Both the position numbers and the translations under genes were made by a program. The notes under the pieces are model-generated. The model had not been told where the DNA came from. It saw only the letters and a list, made by a program, of their open reading frames with translations, and searched no databases. A stretch of 9,347 nt of DNA from Collinsella sp. (lineage in GTDB: Bacteria > Actinomycetota > Coriobacteriia > Coriobacteriales > Coriobacteriaceae): positions 1 through 9,347 of the forward strand of contig DXMJ01000021.1 of NCBI GenBank assembly GCA_019414265.1. The letters are read 5' to 3'. Within the stretch, counting starts at the first letter, position 1; each line of letters opens with the position of its first letter. This document shows, in pieces, positions 5,404-9,347 of this stretch.

Positions 5404-8121
5404 TCAGTTGTTATTGCCACCATCGAACAATGCCTCAAAATCCTTCGCCGGCATGGGGCGGTAGTAGAGGAAGCCCTGAGCGTAGCGGGCGCCCATCTGT
5501 CGTAGCATGTTCGCCTGCTCATTTGTCTCGACGCCTTCGACCACGACGGGCAGATGGAGCGACTGCGCCATCTCGAGCATCGATGACACGATCTGCGCGC
5601 TGCGGCCTTGATCGCGGTCGGTGGGCACAAAGGTGCGGTCGAGCTTGATGACGTCGACGTTGACGTTCTTGAGCATCGCGAGCGTGGACTGGCCGGTGCC
5701 AAAATCGTCCATATAGGTCGAGAAGCCGCGGGTGTGCAAGTCGGCTGTCAGTTTGTCCACGGCTTCGGACTCTCCCGTATAAGCCGTTTCGGTGATCTCG
5801 ATATGCATGAGCTCGGGCGGTAGGTTGTATTGGGTGGCGAGCGCCCCCATATGTTCGGCAACGTCGCAGGTAAGGATATCCACGCGCGACACATTAAGCG
5901 AAACCGGAACCACACGAAGTCCTCGATCGATGCGCTCGCGCAGCCACGAGGCGACACCCTGCCAAATGTACTTGTCGAGCGTCACCACAAAGCCGCTTTC
6001 CTCGAGTGCGGGGATAAACGTTGCGGGGGAAATGAGAGAGCCGTCCTTGTCAATCCAGCGGGTGAGTGCTTCGGCGCCAATAATCTCACCGGTTTCCATA
6101 TCGACCTGGGGCTGCAAGTAGTAGGTAATACGACCATCTGAGAGCGCGTACTGGAACTCGGTGAGGGTGCGGTGGAACGCGACTTCGCGCTTGTACTCCT
6201 CGGGGCAGAAAATGGCAATGCGCTCCTTAAAGTCGTTTTTGGCGCGTCGATTGGTAAACATTGCCTTAGCCTGCGCATCGATGGTGATTTCCTCGTTGGA
6301 GTCGATGGGGTAAACGCCCATGGACGGCCAGAAACCCACGCCGTCATCGTGTTTGGCCACGGCCTCGCGAATGCGACTATAGATGCGATGGACGGTGTCG
6401 CGCTCAAAGGGAATGAGTATACAAAAGTCGTCTTGGCCCCAGTATCCTGCGACGCCCATGTCGGCATTCTCGATGTCTTTGAGGACTGTACCTACGTCGG
6501 CGAGCACGCGGTCGCCCTCGGCCTGTCCGTGCCATTCGTTGAACAGTCGCATGTGTCCCATGTCGACGGTGGCGATGCACCAGACGCCGTCGCGCCTTGT
6601 CTGGAGAAATTCGTTGGCGCGCCGCATAAACTCGCTGGGTCGACAGAGGCCCGTGAGCATATCGATGCGCTCGGCGATGGCGCTTTTGCGCTCTATCTCG
6701 GGTATGGGGAGGCTGTCGTTGGGGACAAGTCCGCCGGCCGTGCGAAGGCGACGGTCGAGTTCGCCTAAAACGGCGGTCGCTTGGTTGGCTAGGCGCTCGT
6801 AGAAGGCCGGGACGACAAGACAGACGGGAGTAATGGTATCGCCCGCGATTCGAACGGGAGCGAAAACGGCCTCTTTTAGATGACGGACCAGTTGCTCGAA
6901 TGCCTCGTGGTCCAAATCGTTGCTGAGCACGACAAACTGGACGCTTCGTGAGCGGTAGACGCGACTCCTGCCACGGGTGATCGACAACATGCGGCCTGCG
7001 TATTCGGCGAGCATGTTGTCGACAGCCTCGGCTCCGTAAAGCTCGTTGAGCTTTGTCGTGCCGCGAACGCGCACCGCTATAAGTCCCGTCTCGCAACAGT
7101 CGCGACGGCAGGCATCGATAGCGTTGAGCAACATGCGCTGCGTTCCAAGGCCCGTGGCGGCGTCGACGGTCTCGGCAAGCGAGTGGTTGACGAGCTCGCC
7201 GACATAGAGCGAGGGGACGCCTTCGTCGCCGTCGACACGAAACCCGCGAGCGCGGCAAAGGACGTAGTCACCAGTGGCATTGCGCACGCGGTATTGCATG
7301 ACGCGACGGTGCTTGGAGCCGTTATAGATTTGATCGATATCGTTGATCCAGGCCTCAAGATCATCGGGATGGACGCGCGTTTTCATGTAATCGCGGCAGT
7401 TGTCTATATGCTCCGAAGGAAGGCCAAGATCGCGCATAGCGCCTTGTGACCAAAGGGTGCGATGTTTGTCCAGGTTTTCGATAAAGAAATAGCGGCCTTC
7501 GTTGAGCATCGAAAGGGCGTCGAAAGTGCGATCGCTAACTTCGAAGTCGTCGGCGTGGACTTGCGTGATATTGCGTCGATCAAGGCGCACGGCATGGCGC
7601 AGCTTGTAGTCGTACATGCGATGGTCGGCATCGAGCGTCATACGATTGGAGGCTTCGCCCAGGGCGGGGTCGGCGTGTGACACTCCGTAGCTAAACGAGT
7701 GAGGCATCTCGGAATCGTTGTTTTTGAGCAGGGTCGTTCGGCAGTGTTCCAGACGTTCGGCGAGGTCGTCCTCTGTCGCAATCGTAGATAGGATGGCAAA
7801 CTCGTCACCGCCTATGCGAAACGCCGCCTCGTCCACTTTCATATACAGTTTGAGATAGAGGCTTACCTGCAAGATATAGCGGTTGCCCTCGTCATGGCCA
7901 AAGACGTCGTTGCAGTGCTTAAGGTTATCGATATCGATGAACGCCATGGTAACGGGGGTGTCCTGGTCCCAGAGCTCCTCGAGGGAACGGGCAAAGCCGC
8001 CACGGTTGCCAAGTCCGGTAAGCTGGTCGGTAAAGGCCGTCCTAATCAGATCGTCCTGACGCTCGAGAAGGTCGCGAACGGTCTTTTCGAGCGTTTCGGT
8101 GTAATTGCTGATAGTATCCAT
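5404..8121 (-). CDS. Multidomain c-di-GMP enzyme: GGDEF-PAS-GGDEF-like-GGDEF-like-EAL
   Basis: This 905-aa soluble protein starts with a short coiled-coil helix (about 5-28). GGDEF domain 1 (29-178) has DQLTGLGNRGG, IDID (62-65), N71 and GGDEF at 104-108. It has GHDEGN with Asn80 at the PleD Asp344 position, and KVDE instead of an RxxD inhibitory site. A PAS_3-like domain follows (about 200-312), then a degenerate GGDEF (319-435, signature SRSVQF 391-396) and a second degenerate GGDEF (485-640, signature GQDDF 562-566). The EAL domain (650-895) keeps the expected catalytic set: E684 in EAL, N743, E775, D805/D806 in DDFGTG, K826, E862 and Q882. It should therefore hydrolyse c-di-GMP. The start ATG 8121 is bounded by a stop two codons upstream; no good ribosome binding site is visible. 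A 127-nt gap with a long palindrome separates it from the 509-aa paralogue downstream. Confidence 0.9.
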   Translation of the reverse strand: MDTISNYTETLEKTVRDLLERQDDLIRTAFTDQLTGLGNRGGFARSLEELWDQDTPVTMAFIDIDNLKHCNDVFGHDEGNRYILQVSLYLKLYMKVDEAAFRIGGDEFAILSTIATEDDLAERLEHCRTTLLKNNDSEMPHSFSYGVSHADPALGEASNRMTLDADHRMYDYKLRHAVRLDRRNITQVHADDFEVSDRTFDALSMLNEGRYFFIENLDKHRTLWSQGAMRDLGLPSEHIDNCRDYMKTRVHPDDLEAWINDIDQIYNGSKHRRVMQYRVRNATGDYVLCRARGFRVDGDEGVPSLYVGELVNHSLAETVDAATGLGTQRMLLNAIDACRRDCCETGLIAVRVRGTTKLNELYGAEAVDNMLAEYAGRMLSITRGRSRVYRSRSVQFVVLSNDLDHEAFEQLVRHLKEAVFAPVRIAGDTITPVCLVVPAFYERLANQATAVLGELDRRLRTAGGLVPNDSLPIPEIERKSAIAERIDMLTGLCRPSEFMRRANEFLQTRRDGVWCIATVDMGHMRLFNEWHGQAEGDRVLADVGTVLKDIENADMGVAGYWGQDDFCILIPFERDTVHRIYSRIREAVAKHDDGVGFWPSMGVYPIDSNEEITIDAQAKAMFTNRRAKNDFKERIAIFCPEEYKREVAFHRTLTEFQYALSDGRITYYLQPQVDMETGEIIGAEALTRWIDKDGSLISPATFIPALEESGFVVTLDKYIWQGVASWLRERIDRGLRVVPVSLNVSRVDILTCDVAEHMGALATQYNLPPELMHIEITETAYTGESEAVDKLTADLHTRGFSTYMDDFGTGQSTLAMLKNVNVDVIKLDRTFVPTDRDQGRSAQIVSSMLEMAQSLHLPVVVEGVETNEQANMLRQMGARYAQGFLYYRPMPAKDFEALFDGGNNN

Positions 8122-8253
8122 GGTCTAAGCGGCTTTCTGAGGTCGGGGCGGATTGCGTCGGGCGAGCTCGTTGTGTACACGCGTCGTTGCTCAGCGCTTT
8201 GCGTGTATCCAGGCCCCCGCCTTGCTGCGTTGTTGGGCTACTTTGCCGGCTAA

Positions 8254-8298
8254 TGTTCGCTGTTGATAACTGCTGAGTAGTATAAACAACAGCGAACA
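8254..8298. promoter_or_regulatory. Long-armed inverted repeat in the divergent intergenic region
   Basis: The 324-bp region 8122-8445 between the divergent GGDEF-EAL and patatin genes holds no gene that I can support. TGTTCGCTGTTG (8254-8265) and CAACAGCGAACA (8287-8298) are perfect 12-bp arms with centres 33 bp apart, close to three helical turns. The 21-nt interval contains TATAAA on the plus strand and TATACT on the minus strand, either of which could serve as a -10. The same-face spacing suits a dimeric or looping regulator. The elements GTTCG and CGAAC resemble LexA half-sites but face the wrong way for a LexA box. No U-run follows on either strand. Confidence 0.5.
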
Positions 8299-8395
8299 AT
8301 TATATATGGGTGCGCATGCTGTGGACGGCTATTATTCGACAAGCGGTAGCGCGACGATGCGATGTTCGATAAAAATGCGACTGGGGCGGTATATG

Positions 8396-8424
8396 TTGAC
8401 GGGTATACTTGTTCCGTTTAAATT
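8396..8424 (+). promoter_or_regulatory. Promoter of the patatin-like gene
   Basis: TTGACG (8396-8401) and TAAATT (8419-8424) are separated by 17 nt, each close to the housekeeping sigma consensus. Transcription would begin near 8431. That falls just before the GGAG ribosome binding site (8434-8437), which sits 8 nt from the ATG at 8446, so the leader would be very short. A TATACT hexamer at 8404-8409 is an alternative -10, but it lacks a -35. Confidence 0.5.
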
Positions 8425-8445
8425 TGCGGGGACGGAGATGGTCGC

Positions 8446-9315
8446 ATGGCACAGTCAAATATGACGCGCACGGTGGGGCTTGCGCTCGAGGGAGGCGGCT
8501 ACCGCGGTATGTATACGGCGGGCGTGCTCGACGTATGGATGGAGCACGGCTTGACCTGCGACCATATGGTGGGCGTCTCGGCGGGCGCGGCGTTTGGCTA
8601 CAACTTTAAATCGCGCCAGATCGGCCGCGCCATTCGCTACAACAAGGCCTATTGCGCCGACAAGCGCTATGCGAGTGTGACGAGCTGGTTGCGAACCGGC
8701 GATATGTTCAATGCCGATTTTGCCTATCACGAGGTGCCTATCGAGCGCGATCCCATCGACCTGGAAGCATATCGCGCCTGCCCCATGCGATTTACGTGCG
8801 TGTGTACCGATCTTAAGACGGGACGAGCCGTCTACCATGACCTGCCCTACGGTGACGAGCGCGATATCGAGTGGATTCGCGCGTCATCGGCAATTCCCGT
8901 GGCAACGCGGCCTGTTGCCATTGAGGGTCGTAAGTACCTGGATGGCGGCGTTGCCGATTCCATCCCCAGCGCTTGGCTGTTTGCGCAGGGCTATGACCGC
9001 AACGTGGTGGTGCTGACGCAGCCGGCGGGCTTTGTAAAGCAGCCCAACAGTGTGATGCCTATGCTGCGCCGCGTGTATCGTCACTATCCGGAGTTTGTTG
9101 CGGCGCTTGAGCATCGGCATGAGGTCTACAATGCCACGCTCGATGACCTGGTGCGTCGCGAAGCCGCTGGCGAGATCTTTGTGGTGCGGCCGAGCGAATC
9201 GGTGAAGGTGCCGTCGCTGTGCCGCGAACCGGATGAGCTCGAGCGCATCTATCAGATCGGTCGTCGAGATGCGGAGGCGACTTTGCCGGCGTTGAAAGCG
9301 TATCTGGCGGGGTAA
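8446..9315 (+). CDS. Patatin-like phospholipase / acyl hydrolase
   Basis: This 289-aa protein belongs to the bacterial patatin family (RssA/YjjU-like, COG4667-type), serine hydrolases that cleave acyl chains from lipids with a Ser-Asp dyad. The oxyanion-hole loop is GGGYRG (16-21), the nucleophile elbow is GVSAG (43-47, Ser45), and the catalytic Asp is in DGG (166-168, Asp166). The order and spacing match active members, and the length is typical. No signal peptide or transmembrane segment is seen, so it is predicted to be cytosolic or peripherally membrane-associated. The start ATG 8446 has GGAG 8 nt upstream; a second ATG six codons in (8461) is less well placed. It is transcribed away from the GGDEF-EAL gene and may share regulatory sites with it. 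The natural substrate cannot be read from the sequence. Confidence 0.92.
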   Translation: MAQSNMTRTVGLALEGGGYRGMYTAGVLDVWMEHGLTCDHMVGVSAGAAFGYNFKSRQIGRAIRYNKAYCADKRYASVTSWLRTGDMFNADFAYHEVPIERDPIDLEAYRACPMRFTCVCTDLKTGRAVYHDLPYGDERDIEWIRASSAIPVATRPVAIEGRKYLDGGVADSIPSAWLFAQGYDRNVVVLTQPAGFVKQPNSVMPMLRRVYRHYPEFVAALEHRHEVYNATLDDLVRREAAGEIFVVRPSESVKVPSLCREPDELERIYQIGRRDAEATLPALKAYLAG

Positions 9316-9347
9316 GGGTCGCATGCGGAAAGCGCATCCCGGAATGG
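9316..9347 (+). other. Start of the 3' flank of the patatin gene, cut by the window edge
   Basis: A small hairpin, ATGCG (9323-9327) with CGCAT (9333-9337) around GAAAG, lies 8 nt after the stop codon. The window ends before any U-run could be seen, so a terminator can be neither claimed nor excluded. Confidence 0.25.

Noticed and set aside
6404..7258. 284-codon alternative frame on the minus strand
   Set aside because: It overlaps the GGDEF-EAL gene in another frame. The translation is Arg/Pro-rich low complexity with no domain.
8354..8372. GTTCGAT-like motif as a LexA (SOS) box
   Set aside because: Only one half-site is present. The paired CGAAC/GTTCG at 8254-8298 is in the wrong orientation and spacing.

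Overview
The window looks like chromosomal DNA of a GC-rich anaerobic actinobacterium, most plausibly a gut member of the Coriobacteriia (Collinsella-like). I base this on codon usage, the style of the cytosolic GGDEF/EAL proteins, and the perfect intergenic palindromes with a GGGAC core. This placement is recognition from memory, not a search, and I hold it at moderate confidence. I see no transposase, integrase, tRNA, rRNA or CRISPR array.

Layout. Positions 2-595 (+) hold the 3' part of an unrecognised gene, visibly lower in GC than the rest. An AT-rich gap follows, with A/T tracts repeating every 10 bp (about 691-740). From 755 to 8121 all genes are on the minus strand. In transcription order they are: a 905-aa GGDEF-PAS-GGDEF-like-GGDEF-like-EAL protein (5404-8121); a 509-aa paralogue of its N-terminal half, GGDEF-PAS-GGDEF-like (3747-5276); a flavodoxin-fold NAD(P)H/FMN reductase with an Isf-like cysteine cluster (3049-3672); an ArsC/Spx-fold protein lacking the usual active-site cysteine (2691-3032); a COG0523/CobW-type G3E GTPase, probably a metallochaperone (1474-2604); and the tRNA wobble 2'-O-methyltransferase TrmL (779-1378). 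A 324-bp divergent intergenic region (8122-8445) carries a long inverted repeat and a good plus-strand promoter. It leads to a patatin-like phospholipase (8446-9315, +).

How the genes may work together. The two GGDEF proteins form a local cyclic-dinucleotide unit. Each has one canonical GGDEF half, and the longer one has a complete EAL phosphodiesterase active site. Both lack the classical RxxD inhibitory site. Both also carry Asn where PleD has its guanine-contacting Asp, so nucleotide specificity deserves a test. The flavoprotein and the ArsC-like gene are 16 nt apart and probably co-transcribed. The G3E GTPase and TrmL are separated by a strong terminator-like hairpin that lies almost against the trmL ribosome binding site. 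TrmL is bracketed by two perfect palindromes that share the core AAGGGAC but have unrelated arms.

I found no single obvious new system. The most notable points are the GGDEF substitution, the module duplication, the ArsC-like protein with Ser in place of Cys, and the palindrome arrangement around trmL and upstream of the 509-aa gene.
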